This document shows, piece after piece, positions 19,705 to 31,227 of a DNA stretch of 58,690 nt. The notes beneath the pieces were generated by a model, which was given only the letters and a program-made list of their open reading frames with translations, ran no database searches and had not been told where the DNA came from. This stretch comes from Pseudooceanicola sp. (GTDB lineage Bacteria > Pseudomonadota > Alphaproteobacteria > Rhodobacterales > Rhodobacteraceae). The stretch covers positions 1 to 58,690 of the forward strand of contig NZ_JARGNH010000021.1 of the NCBI RefSeq assembly GCF_029213205.1, read 5' to 3'. A program made the translations under genes and the position numbers. How positions within the stretch are numbered: the first letter of the stretch is position 1; the number at the start of each line of letters is the position of its first letter.

Positions 19705-20340
19705 ATGACCGCGATCACCCATCACGTCCCTGATGCCCTGCTGGCCGCCTATGCCACCGGCAATCTGCCAGAGGCCTACGCCCTGGTCGTGGCAGCCCAT
19801 ATCTCGCTGTGCCTTGAATGCCGCGCCGCCTATGAGGCGCATCAGGTTGGCGGCGGGGCGGTTCTGGAAACGGTCGGGGCCGAGGCCGTTTCCGAGGACC
19901 TGAAATCCAATGTTCTGGATTTGCTCGATGCCCCTTACAGGCCGCAACCGACTTACCCGCGCGCGGGTGTCTATCCCGGCCCGGTGATGGAAGCGCTGAA
20001 GGGCAAGCCGCCAAGCTGGAAATCGGTCGGGCTGGGCGTGCGGCAAAGCATCCTGTCGTCAGGGCGCGACGGCTCGGTTCGGTTGCTCTATATTCCGCCG
20101 GGGCAGGCGATGCCGGATCACAGCCACAATGGGCTTGAGCTGACATTGGTTCTGCAGGGCAGTTTCAGCGACAGCACCGGCCAGTTTGGCGTCGGCGACC
20201 TTGAGGTCGCCGATCATGACTTGGAGCATACGCCAACCGCCGATCCCGGCGCGCCCTGTATCTGCCTTGCCGCCACCGATGCACCGCTGCGATTCAGGTC
20301 TCTGGTCCCGCGCCTGCTGCAGCCTTTGTTTCGCATTTGA
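19705..20340 (+). CDS. chrR: zinc-binding anti-sigma factor ChrR
   Basis: Sequesters RpoE until singlet oxygen triggers release. The 211-residue protein has the N-terminal zinc anti-sigma domain with His6, and His32-x3-Cys36-x2-Cys39 (HISLCLEC). The C-terminal cupin domain has its metal ligands His139, His141, Glu145 and His175 (HSHNGLE and EH) in the same spacing as Rhodobacter ChrR. Both metal sites are intact, so it should be a functional sensor. The gene starts 1 nt after rpoE, ensuring balanced synthesis. Confidence 0.93.
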   Translation: MTAITHHVPDALLAAYATGNLPEAYALVVAAHISLCLECRAAYEAHQVGGGAVLETVGAEAVSEDLKSNVLDLLDAPYRPQPTYPRAGVYPGPVMEALKGKPPSWKSVGLGVRQSILSSGRDGSVRLLYIPPGQAMPDHSHNGLELTLVLQGSFSDSTGQFGVGDLEVADHDLEHTPTADPGAPCICLAATDAPLRFRSLVPRLLQPLFRI

Positions 20341-20397
20341 TGCCCTGCGCCACGCCCGGTTTGTCGGGCCTGGGAGTCAGTGCCAGCGGCATGATCG

Positions 20398-20426
20398 GAA
20401 AACCGGCTCAGGTTTGACCGGTTTTC
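20398..20426. terminator. convergent hairpin terminator
   Basis: GAAAACCGG (20398-20406) and CCGGTTTTC (20418-20426) form a perfect 9-bp stem with an 11-nt loop, T-rich at the 3' side on both strands. It ends the rpoE-chrR transcript and overlaps the last codons of the opposing SDR gene, acting as a bidirectional terminator. A smaller GC-rich hairpin lies just upstream near 20354-20370. Confidence 0.65.
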
Positions 20427-21190
20427 TGCGGTGAGTATTTTCGGTTCAGCTTGCGCATGCCGCCGATCCACCGATCATAATCGCTGGTCTTCCGGCGCAT
20501 GTAGTCCAACACTTCCGGATGCGGCAGGACCAGAAAGGTCTCGGCCTCGATCGCCTTCAGGCAGGCCTCGGCGACCGGTTCGGGTTCCATCATGCCATCG
20601 ACCGATGCGACGCCGCCTTCCTTGCCCTTGGTCATGTTGGTGCGCACCGCCTGCGGGCAGAGCACCGAGACCTTGATGCCGTCGTCGCCATAGGTCAGGG
20701 CCAGCCATTCGGCGAAACCGACGGCGGCGTGTTTGGTCACCGCATATGGGGCTGAGCCCACCTGGCTGAGCAGACCCGCCGCCGAGGCGGTGTTCAGGAA
20801 ATAGCCGCCGCCCCGGGCGATCATCCGCGGGACCATGTGACGGGCGGCCCAGATATGCGCCATCACATTCACCTCCCACATCTGCTGCCATTTCTCGTCC
20901 GCCACTTCCGGCCCGCCACGGGTCGAGATCCCGGCGTTGCAGCAGAACAGGTCAATCGGGCCGATCCCGGTCTCGACCTCTTCGATCAAGGTACTGATAT
21001 CGGATTCCGAGGCGACATCGACACGGCGACCGGTGCCGCCGACAACCTGTGCCGTGGCCTTGGCGCCGTCCTCGTCCAGATCGACACAGACGATATGCCC
21101 GGCGCCGGCCTCGTGAAACCGCAGGGCCAGGGCACGACCGATGCCTCCGGCGGCGCCGGTGACGACCACGATCTTGTCTTTCAAATCCAT
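20408..21190 (-). CDS. short-chain dehydrogenase/reductase of the ACAD11-like module
   Basis: A 260-residue NAD(P)-dependent SDR. The nucleotide motif is TGAAGGIG (about residues 11-18), the structural motif is CNAGIS, and the catalytic residues are in NTASAAGLLSQVGSAPYAVTK. It is the third gene after the VOC and acyl-CoA dehydrogenase genes on minus. By analogy with LvaD of the levulinate pathway it could interconvert a keto- or hydroxyacyl-CoA; this is context-based. Its last codons overlap the bidirectional terminator, so the operon ends here. Confidence 0.85.
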   Translation of the reverse strand: MDLKDKIVVVTGAAGGIGRALALRFHEAGAGHIVCVDLDEDGAKATAQVVGGTGRRVDVASESDISTLIEEVETGIGPIDLFCCNAGISTRGGPEVADEKWQQMWEVNVMAHIWAARHMVPRMIARGGGYFLNTASAAGLLSQVGSAPYAVTKHAAVGFAEWLALTYGDDGIKVSVLCPQAVRTNMTKGKEGGVASVDGMMEPEPVAEACLKAIEAETFLVLPHPEVLDYMRRKTSDYDRWIGGMRKLNRKYSPQKTGQT

Positions 21191-21329
21191 CGGGAGTCCT
21201 TTCTTTCAGGCCAGTCCGGCCCACAGCCTGCGTCCAAGGCGATGGCCGAAGCCATCGCCTTTCGCATGTCCTTTGAGATGTCGCGCCAGACCGCAATCCA
21301 GCCGACCTGATTGGACATTGGTGTCCGGC

Positions 21330-22640
21330 TCACGGCCCTTCAAAAATTGCGCCGCCGCCGGTCTCTTCGCGGGCTTTGGCCTGGCGCTCGTTCGAGCTTT
21401 CAAAGGCCTGCCGTTCAGCGCGGGCGATGACATGGTGGTGCACCTCGTCCGGACCATCGGCAAAGCGCAGGGTGCGCTGTTTCATATACATCGCCGATAG
21501 CGGCGACCATTGGCTGAGGCCGGTGGCGCCATGGACCTGAATCGCGTCGTCGATGATCTTGCCGCATTTCTCGGGCACCATCGCCTTGGCCTTGGACACC
21601 CAGATCCGCGCTTCCTTGTTGCCGAGAACATCCATCGCCTTGGCGGCCTTGAGCACCATCAGGCGCATCGCGTCGATCTCGATCCGGCTGCGCGAAATCG
21701 TCTCCATGTTCTTGCCAAGGTCGATGATCTTTTTGCCAAACGCCTCGCGGGTGAGACCGCGATGGATCATCAGATCCAGCGCCTTTTCGGCGGCCCCGAG
21801 GGAGCGCATGCAATGGTGGATCCGGCCCGGTCCGAGCCGCACCTGGCTGATCTCAAAGCCACGACCTTCGCCCCAGAGGATGTTTTCCTCGGGCACCCGC
21901 ACGTCCTTGAACCGGATTTGCATATGGCCATGCGGCGCGTCGTCATGGCCGAACACGCTCATCGGGCCGACAATTTCGACACCGGGGGTGTCGATCGGCA
22001 CCAGGATCTGGCTCTGCTGGCGAAAGGTTTCGGCGTCTGGCGAGGTCTTGACCATCACGATCATGATCTTGCAACGCGGATCACCGGCGCCGGAAATATA
22101 GTATTTCTCGCCGTTGATCACCCATTCGCCGTTTTCAAGCACCGCACGGGTGCTGACGTTCTTGGCGTCCGAGGAGGCCACATCCGGTTCGGTCATCGCA
22201 AAGGCCGAGCGGATCTTGCCCTCAAGCAGCGGTTTCAGCCACTTTTCCTTTTGTTCCGGGGTGCCGACGCGTTCCAGCACTTCCATATTGCCGGTGTCGG
22301 GTGCGGCGCAGTTCATCGATTGCGGGGCCAGGGAATTCTTGCCCAGCTCGGCGGCGATATAGGCGTAATCGAGGTTGGACAGGCCTTCGCCGGTCTCGGC
22401 ATCGGGCAGAAAGAAATTCCACAGCCCGGCCGCCTTGGCCTTGTCCTTGAGGTCCTCGATGATGTCGAGCTGCCCAGGCGCATATTCAAAGCGCGACGGC
22501 TTCTTGGCGTTCAGCGCCTCGTATTGCTTCAGCGCCGGGTCGCAGTTCTCGCGGATATGCTTGACCACCTTGTCCAGCAATGGCCGCGCTTTTTCGGACA
22601 TCGCCAGGTTGTTCAATTCACTTTGCGGATCTTCGCTCAT
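21330..22640 (-). CDS. acyl-CoA dehydrogenase, ACAD10/ACAD11 type
   Basis: A 436-residue flavoenzyme whose sequence follows the ACAD10/11 branch rather than ordinary FadE: MTEPDVASSDAKNV (FAD/substrate loop), INGEKYYISGAGDPRCKI, and the C-terminal RFADGPDEVHHHVIAR. In mammals this domain is fused to a kinase-like phosphotransferase. In Pseudomonas putida the separate proteins LvaA and LvaC act together on 4-hydroxyacyl-CoAs, where the dehydrogenase helps remove the 4-phosphate. A matching phosphotransferase gene lies at 24654-25736. It is preceded by the VOC gene and followed, after 139 nt, by the SDR gene. Confidence 0.88.
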   Translation of the reverse strand: MSEDPQSELNNLAMSEKARPLLDKVVKHIRENCDPALKQYEALNAKKPSRFEYAPGQLDIIEDLKDKAKAAGLWNFFLPDAETGEGLSNLDYAYIAAELGKNSLAPQSMNCAAPDTGNMEVLERVGTPEQKEKWLKPLLEGKIRSAFAMTEPDVASSDAKNVSTRAVLENGEWVINGEKYYISGAGDPRCKIMIVMVKTSPDAETFRQQSQILVPIDTPGVEIVGPMSVFGHDDAPHGHMQIRFKDVRVPEENILWGEGRGFEISQVRLGPGRIHHCMRSLGAAEKALDLMIHRGLTREAFGKKIIDLGKNMETISRSRIEIDAMRLMVLKAAKAMDVLGNKEARIWVSKAKAMVPEKCGKIIDDAIQVHGATGLSQWSPLSAMYMKQRTLRFADGPDEVHHHVIARAERQAFESSNERQAKAREETGGGAIFEGP

Positions 22641-22676
22641 TCTTCTCTCCTTGGTTGTTCATCGGGCGCGCAGCCC

Positions 22677-23450
22677 TCAATCGATCAGGTTGAAACGGGT
22701 GCCACAGACCATCACCTGATTGCCGGTGACAGGCAGGCCGCGCGCCCGGGCGGCGGCGACAATCCCAGCGGCGTCGCTGGCACGTATATCCAGAGCGCCA
22801 AGACCCGGGCCGCGCCCGTCCTTGGCCGCGACAAAGCGTAGGTCGGCGTTTGCCAGTGCGATATGAGGAACACCGTTGCGATCCTCGACCGGAAGGCCAG
22901 CCACCGCGGACCAATGCGCGGCGAGCGCCGCCGGGTCGTCAGATTGCAGTTCCGCCGCGCGGATCGCCGACACCCGGTCGGTGTTCACATTATCCTGCCA
23001 GCCGCTGCCGCCGACCGGGTTCCAATGGCCCTCGACCTCACCGGTATCGTCCCATTCGACCTCGAAAAACGCGGCGCGCATGTCGCCGGGATGCAATTGC
23101 ATGATGTGCCAATGGCCGCGGTCGCTGTCATAGGCGACACGGACATCGTTGTCGGCGGCATTCGCGCGCACCGCGTCCTGTTCACCTTTGTCGCGGACCT
23201 GGGTGATCACCATATAGCCGCCATCGCCACCGCGCCGATCCAGATAGCGCCCGGCGGCGGTGCCGTCGCGGGTCGGCGAAACCGCCTCAAGGAACTGGGT
23301 GCCAAAGGCCATCAGCATATTCTCAAGCCCGAATTTCCCCACGCCGGGGTCAACATGGGCAACCGGCGTGGCAAACACGCCTTCCAGATCCGCCGTCACT
23401 GCCTTCAGGTCTTTGGCGACCAGACAGATTTGCCGCAGATAAATTGCCAT
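22677..23450 (-). CDS. VOC-superfamily (glyoxalase-like) protein
   Basis: A 257-residue protein made of two VOC-type beta-alpha-beta-beta-beta repeats: LRQICLVAKDLKAVTADLEGVF at the start, a metal-site-like segment with HWHIMQLHPGDMRAAFFEVEW near the middle, and a second repeat ending VMVCGTRFNLID. VOC proteins include epimerases, lyases and dioxygenases, so the reaction cannot be named. It is first in the minus operon, so its promoter region (23451-24004) holds the two CTGAC-type palindromes. An epimerase or isomerase acting on an acyl-CoA of this module is a reasonable guess only. Confidence 0.78.
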   Translation of the reverse strand: MAIYLRQICLVAKDLKAVTADLEGVFATPVAHVDPGVGKFGLENMLMAFGTQFLEAVSPTRDGTAAGRYLDRRGGDGGYMVITQVRDKGEQDAVRANAADNDVRVAYDSDRGHWHIMQLHPGDMRAAFFEVEWDDTGEVEGHWNPVGGSGWQDNVNTDRVSAIRAAELQSDDPAALAAHWSAVAGLPVEDRNGVPHIALANADLRFVAAKDGRGPGLGALDIRASDAAGIVAAARARGLPVTGNQVMVCGTRFNLID

Positions 23451-23762
23451 CTTTCTTACTCCTCAATCTCTGTCACGGTCGCCATCGCGGGGTGTGCGGG
23501 CAGGCCAGGCAGACAGAGCCGTCTTCGGCCTTGGGGCTGGCAGCGAAACTCGCGGTACCGGGTCTGTTCAGCCTGCTGCGCCGGGCCACCGTTGTGACCC
23601 CAGCCACGGCAGACCACCAATATGCGGGGGGGCGGTCAGAACTCACGGCAGCCACAGTCATGGTTTCTGCATGCTCCGGTGATCGCACTTCAGTGGCAGA
23701 GTCGACATCACCCGCCGGCCTCCCCACCGGTTGCGCTGCGATCACGGCCACGAGGTCATGAC

Positions 23763-23776
23763 CTGACAAGTGTCAG
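23763..23776. promoter_or_regulatory. operator-like palindrome, copy 1
   Basis: CTGACAAGTGTCAG: perfect 6-bp arms around a 2-nt centre, AT-richer than the surroundings. The same motif recurs at 23898 and 26653, each time in a control region of the acyl-CoA module that contains the TetR gene. Most simply these are the sites of that TetR regulator. Confidence 0.6.
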
Positions 23777-23897
23777 TCGTTTCTAGCTGCGAAGCTTGAG
23801 CAAGGTCAAGTATGCGCGCGCTTGGCGCCCGACGAAGTCTGCCACGGCACATCTTTCGGTGATTGACCGCGTTGCATTTGCCGAACTAATGTCGGGA

Positions 23898-23911
23898 CTG
23901 ACGAGTGTCAG
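23898..23911. promoter_or_regulatory. operator-like palindrome, copy 2
   Basis: CTGACGAGTGTCAG, matching copy 1 except for one base in the left arm. It lies about 93 nt before the hydratase relic start on plus and on the VOC gene side of the same divergent region. Confidence 0.55.
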
Positions 23912-24004
23912 GACTGCCGGGGGAAAGGTGCCGTTGACCAGGGGGACGGCCATTCGCACCTTTCGAACCGGCGTGAACACGCGTCAGGCGCAGGAGGAAA
24001 ACCG

Positions 24005-24651
24005 TTGACCTACGAGAACAGATCCGCGTGACGACCGATCAGGGCGTCTCCACCATGACATTGAACCGGCCGGACAAGCTCAACGCCTGGACGCCGCAAA
24101 TGGCCGACGACCTGCGTCGGGCCATCGGTCAGGCGGGAAGCGATCCTGACTGCCGGGTGATCGTGATCACCGGCGCGGGCCGGAGCTTTTGCGCCGGTGC
24201 CGATATGGGCGGATTGCAGAACACGGTGGAAACCCGCGTCGCCAGCGTGACGAGCGCGCATGATGCGGACGAGCTCGGCTTTGCCGCCGCATCGGGGGCC
24301 GATCCCGAGGCCCATTGTCCCGGCCGCTTTGGCTATATGTTCAGCTGTCCCAAGCCGATTGTCGCGGCGATCAACGGGCCCTGTGCCGGGATCGGCCTGT
24401 TGAACAAGGCGCTGCCGGCGGGTGATCTGATGGCCCATGTCACCGAGGTCGCGAAGGCTATGGTAACCAATGCCTCGCCGCGCTCGATGGCGGTGATGGA
24501 ACGGCAGCTGCGCCTGGCCTCTCATCAATCCTTTGCCGAGTCGCTTGCCATGGCCGATGCCGAAATGCAGGGCAGCTTTGCCGCGCCGGACTTCAAGGAA
24601 GGTGTGCAGAGTTTCGTCGAGCGGCGGGCGCCGCAGTTTCCGGGGCTCTGA
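24005..24651 (+). pseudogene. enoyl-CoA hydratase relic (frameshift plus internal deletion)
   Basis: A strong ribosome site (AGGAGGAAA) precedes a TTG at 24005 that begins MTYEN, but this frame stops at 24031. The expected continuation IRVTTDQGVSTMTLNRPDKLNAW is in another frame from about 24022, so about two bases are extra. The body continues through FCAGADMGG and KPIVAAINGPCAGIG, then jumps directly to LLNKALPAGDLMAHV. A normal crotonase has about 75 residues between these points, including the second oxyanion-hole and catalytic region. The end (NASPRSMAVMERQL) is intact. With both lesions, enzymatic function is very unlikely; a shorter product from the GTG at 24028 could still be made. 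Confidence 0.75.
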
Positions 24652-24653
24652 CC

Positions 24654-25736
24654 ATGTGCTCGACCCAAACCGATGACGCGCCGGTCGTGATCGCCCCCTT
24701 GCCGCAGCACAGGTTGGACGCAGACGCCCTGGCCAGATGGTTGTCCGCCTATATGCCCGAGGCCGCCACCGGCATGGTTGTGCAGCAGTTTCAGGGCGGC
24801 ATGTCGAACCCGACCTATCTGCTGAAAATGGAGACCGGTCGGCGCTTTGTGCTGCGCAAGAAGCCGCCCGGCGTGCTGCTGCCCAAGGCGCATGCCGTCG
24901 ACCGGGAGTTTCGGGTGATGCAGGCGCTTGGCAGCAGTGCCGTGCCGGTCCCGCGGATGGTCGCGTTCTGCAGCGATCCCGAGGTGCTGGGCGCAGAATT
25001 CTTTGTCATGGAATATGTCGACGGGCGTATCATCGTCTCGCCCGCAATGCTTCCGGTGCCGCGTCAGGACCGCCAGGCGCTGGCCTATTCACTTATTGAT
25101 ACACTGGCCCGTCTGCATGTGGTCGACTGGCGGGCCGCTGGCCTGGATGGCTATGGCCGGGCCGAGAATTATCTGGCCCGGCAAACCGCGCGCTGGTCCA
25201 ACCAATATGAGACGGCCAAGGCTGATCTGCCTGCGGATTTCGACTATTCCGATATGGATTGGCTGCGTGACTGGCTGATCGAACAGGATGGCATTGCGGA
25301 CGAAAGCGCGATTTCGCATGGCGATTACCGGATCGGCAATGTGGTGGTGCATCCGACGGACCCACGGGTGATCGCGGTGCTGGACTGGGAATTATCCACC
25401 ATCGGCCATCCTCTGGCCGATCTCGCCTATACCTGCCTGCCGTACCATCTGCCGCGCGACCTGCCGGGCACGCATGATCTGGTCGCCGCCGGTCTGCCAA
25501 CCGAAGAGGCGCTGCTGGCGCGGTATTGCGCCAGCGCCGGGCGTGATGGGATTCCGGACTGGCCGGTGTTCCTGGCCTTTGCCTGTTTCCGCTATGCGGC
25601 GATTGTTCAGGGAGTAGCGGCCCGCGCCGCGCGCGGCATTGCCAGCAGCGCCAGCGCCAATGCGGAAGTAGATGGCGCCCGGGCCCGTCGTGTTGCGGCA
25701 ATCGGGGCAGAGATCGCGCGCCGGGCTGATCGGTAG
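24654..25736 (+). CDS. acyl-CoA phosphotransferase, APH/ACAD10-11 kinase type
   Basis: A 360-residue protein kinase-like phosphotransferase. The glycine-rich and lysine region is FQGGMSNPTYLL and FVLRKKPPG, Brenner's motif is ISHGDYRIGN (catalytic Asp about residue 224), and the metal-binding Asp is in VLDWELSTIGHPLADLAY. These match the kinase domain of ACAD10/11 and LvaA, which phosphorylate 4-hydroxyacyl-CoA, rather than antibiotic kinases. It begins 2 nt after the hydratase relic. The partner dehydrogenase is on the opposite strand across the shared regulatory region. Confidence 0.85.
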   Translation: MCSTQTDDAPVVIAPLPQHRLDADALARWLSAYMPEAATGMVVQQFQGGMSNPTYLLKMETGRRFVLRKKPPGVLLPKAHAVDREFRVMQALGSSAVPVPRMVAFCSDPEVLGAEFFVMEYVDGRIIVSPAMLPVPRQDRQALAYSLIDTLARLHVVDWRAAGLDGYGRAENYLARQTARWSNQYETAKADLPADFDYSDMDWLRDWLIEQDGIADESAISHGDYRIGNVVVHPTDPRVIAVLDWELSTIGHPLADLAYTCLPYHLPRDLPGTHDLVAAGLPTEEALLARYCASAGRDGIPDWPVFLAFACFRYAAIVQGVAARAARGIASSASANAEVDGARARRVAAIGAEIARRADR

Positions 25737-25809
25737 ATCGGGACCATTTGAGGTCTGCCCAAGGCTCGAAAGGGTCCGAACCTGAACCGGGTGATCGCCC
25801 GCACGGGAC

Positions 25810-26466
25810 TCAACCAGTGCCCTGATCATTCGGGCGGCGATCTGGTGCGCCTGTGTCTGAGAGCAGTTCACGCACCATCGCCGCCGCGCCGACCGCGACA
25901 GTCCGGAGCATGGTTTCCTCGGGAATGTCTTTCAGCAACCAGTCCCGCATTGGCGCGAAGGCAGACAGGAAGATCAGCACATTGGCCAGCACTTCGGTTT
26001 CGGCCTGACCGGCGGGGTGACCGGTGCGCTTTTCCAACTCGACCGCCAGGCTCTTGATCAGCGCGAGATCGCGGGCGCGCATGGCACGACGGTCCTCGAT
26101 CGGCATATGTGGCACGGCGCGATAGACCAGCAGGGTGCTCTTGCGCTTTTTGCGCCAGGTTTCCCGGAAATACTGGGCAAAGGCCTCTTCCAGGGTCAGG
26201 GCGGTGTCCTTGAGCACATCCGGCAGGGTCGGCACGTCTTCGCGAAACCAGAGCTGGTTCAACAGCCGCCGCAGGATGTCATTCTTGTTGGCGATATAAT
26301 CGTAGATGCTGGCCTGATTGACGCCCGAACGGGCGCAGATGTCGCGGATCGTCGTCGCGGAAAATCCCTTTTCCAGAAACAGTTCGAGCGCGGCCTCGCA
26401 GATCTGTTCACGCCGCGCCTGAACCAGTTGCTGGTTCTGCACGCTCTTGATCTCGGCTTCTTCAAG
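25810..26466 (-). CDS. TetR/AcrR-family regulator (probably frameshifted upstream)
   Basis: The helix-turn-helix domain is intact: RREQICEAALELFLEKGFSATTIRDICARSGVNQASIYDYIANKNDIL, followed by a helical ligand-binding domain ending near REL. I give the TTG at 26466 as start of the intact frame (218 residues), with GGAG just upstream; a GTG at 26442 is an alternative, and neither is strong. Coding sequence seems to continue upstream in another frame (26467-26644). Removing one CGCT unit at 26477-26488 would join the two, so the annotated start may be an artefact of a frameshift. Likely controls the acyl-CoA module through the CTGAC-type palindromes. It is divergent from the carboxylase gene. 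Confidence 0.75.
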   Translation of the reverse strand, partial: LEEAEIKSVQNQQLVQARREQICEAALELFLEKGFSATTIRDICARSGVNQASIYDYIANKNDILRRLLNQLWFREDVPTLPDVLKDTALTLEEAFAQYFRETWRKKRKSTLLVYRAVPHMPIEDRRAMRARDLALIKSLAVELEKRTGHPAGQAETEVLANVLIFLSAFAPMRDWLLKDIPEETMLRTVAVGAAAMVRELLSDTGAPDRRPNDQGTG

Positions 26467-26644
26467 AAACTCCGAGCGCTCGCTCGCTGCGGGGCTGTTC
26501 GGTTTCGGGTTCGACAAACGCCAGCTCCATGAATTTGGTGTGCAAGGCAAAGCGCGCCACGAATGTCAAACCAGCGCGGAGGTCCCGAGGGTCCGCGCCA
26601 GGCCTGAACCTGACGAGCAGCTTGACCATGCCTGGATATCTCAA
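26467..26644 (-). other. upstream coding stretch of the TetR gene, out of frame
   Basis: Minus-strand frame from the TTG at 26644 (after AGGAGGGG) reads MRYPGMVKLLVRFRPG and ends VEPETEQPRSERALGVS-stop near 26462. Third codon positions are mostly G or C, as in real genes here. With one fewer CGCT unit at 26477-26488 the frame becomes PRSERSEFLEEAEIKSVQ and runs into the TetR domain. The start could equally be an ATG at 26629 or 26530. Confidence 0.45.
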
Positions 26645-26652
26645 TACCCCTC

Positions 26653-26666
26653 CTGACATATGTCAG
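26653..26666. promoter_or_regulatory. operator-like palindrome, copy 3
   Basis: CTGACATATGTCAG, a perfect 14-bp palindrome, lies right next to the TetR ribosome site on minus and 105 nt before the carboxylase ATG on plus. This position suits autoregulation and repression of the carboxylase. Confidence 0.62.
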
Positions 26667-26770
26667 TCAATGCAGCGAAGGGAGGCGCGGCAGCGAATGA
26701 TCCAGGTCTCATCGACTTCGGTTTCCGATGCCGTCAGCCGCCCTTGATGCCGTAGCACAAGGACGTCCAG

Positions 26771-30106
<3,336 letters not shown>

Positions 30107-30282
30107 CCCGCGTTCAAAGCGGCAGGCGACCGTCCGACGGGTGCGATAGGCCCGAAGGACGGCCCGGCCTGGGGTGCCGAGGCGAACATGGTGTCCTCAG
30201 CGGTGGCCCCGGGGTGAACGCCGCAGCGCCCCGCCTCGGCGAAGACACCCAGGAGATCCTATCCGGCCTTTGATCGCGCCGC

Positions 30283-31197
30283 TCAGGCGTTGAAATTCAG
30301 CTCCAGCCCCGGCGTCGGCCAGCGGCAATGGAACAACGAGCCCTTGCCGGATCCGGTCACCCAGGCGTCGCGCAGATCGGCGCCGCCAAAACAGATGTTG
30401 GTGATATAGGGATCGTCCGGGAACTGGATGAATTCCACATCGCCAGTCTTGGGCGACACGATGCTGATCCCGCCGCGCACCAGCGTCGCCACGCACACCC
30501 CGCCATCGCCCTGGATCGCCAGACTGTCGAGCATCTGGTAACCGGGCAGGGTGACCAGAAGCCGCCCGGGGACAAAGCCGGTGGGCCGCTCGATCTGACC
30601 GGGGCCGGTGATGTCAAACGCCCAGACCCGGGCGGTGCGGGTTTCGGCCACATGCAATTGGCGGCCATCCGGCGACAGGCCGACACCATTCGGGGTCAGC
30701 ATCGGGCCAAACACCCGGGTGATATACGAGCCATCGGTCTTGGCATAGAAGACCGACCCATGGTGCAGGTAATCGCGCATCGTCTTGCCCAGGTCGGTGA
30801 AATAGAACCCGCCCTCGGTATCGAACACGATGTCATTGGGCCCACGCAGCGGGATATCGTTGCAGGACGTATAGAGCGTCTCGACCGCGCCGGTGCTCAG
30901 GTTCACCCGCTGGATCGAGCCAGAGGTATATTCATCGGGCGTGCCGATTGGTATGGTGCTGCCCTCACGCTCGCCCCAGACAAAGCCGCCGTTGTTGCAG
31001 ACATAGACATGCCCGTCCGGCCCGATGGCGGCGCCATTCGGGCCGCCGCCAAGCTCGGCGATCACCTCGACCCGGCCATCGGGATGCACCCGGCTCAGGG
31101 TCTGGCGCTGGATTTCGACCAGGATGATGGTTCCATCCCGCATGGCAATCGGGCCTTCGGGAAATTGCAGGCCGGTGGCGACTGTGCTGATGTCCAT
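30283..31197 (-). CDS. SMP-30/gluconolactonase-family protein
   Basis: A 304-residue six-bladed beta-propeller lactonase-like protein. The repeated blade motifs include LQFPEGPIAMRDGTIILVEI, GGGPNGAAIGPDGHVYVCNNGG, RGPNDIVFDTEGGFYFTDLG and TPNGVGLSPDGRQLHVAETRT, carrying the Glu/Asn/Asp metal ligands of the SMP-30 family. No signal peptide, so cytoplasmic. AGAGGA lies 6 nt before the ATG. It may open a lactone ring in the neighbouring acid pathway; lactone substrate not predictable. The 175 nt between it and the carboxylase end hold nothing recognisable. Confidence 0.85.
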   Translation of the reverse strand: MDISTVATGLQFPEGPIAMRDGTIILVEIQRQTLSRVHPDGRVEVIAELGGGPNGAAIGPDGHVYVCNNGGFVWGEREGSTIPIGTPDEYTSGSIQRVNLSTGAVETLYTSCNDIPLRGPNDIVFDTEGGFYFTDLGKTMRDYLHHGSVFYAKTDGSYITRVFGPMLTPNGVGLSPDGRQLHVAETRTARVWAFDITGPGQIERPTGFVPGRLLVTLPGYQMLDSLAIQGDGGVCVATLVRGGISIVSPKTGDVEFIQFPDDPYITNICFGGADLRDAWVTGSGKGSLFHCRWPTPGLELNFNA

Positions 31198-31227
31198 GTT
31201 CTGTCCTCTGGATGGCCTTGGGGCGGT

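Larger units (their letters stand above)
23451..24004. other. divergent regulatory region without a recognised gene
   Basis: The 554 nt between the VOC gene and the enoyl-CoA hydratase relic contain two operator-like palindromes (listed separately) and an AGGAGGAAA ribosome site at its right end. Short open frames on both strands lack ribosome sites and family features. The left 300 nt could be a decayed gene, but I cannot identify it. Confidence 0.45.

Noticed and set aside
23796-24008. Open frame of 70 codons on plus before the hydratase relic
   Set aside because: Overlaps one of the operator palindromes and the ribosome site of the relic, with no family features.
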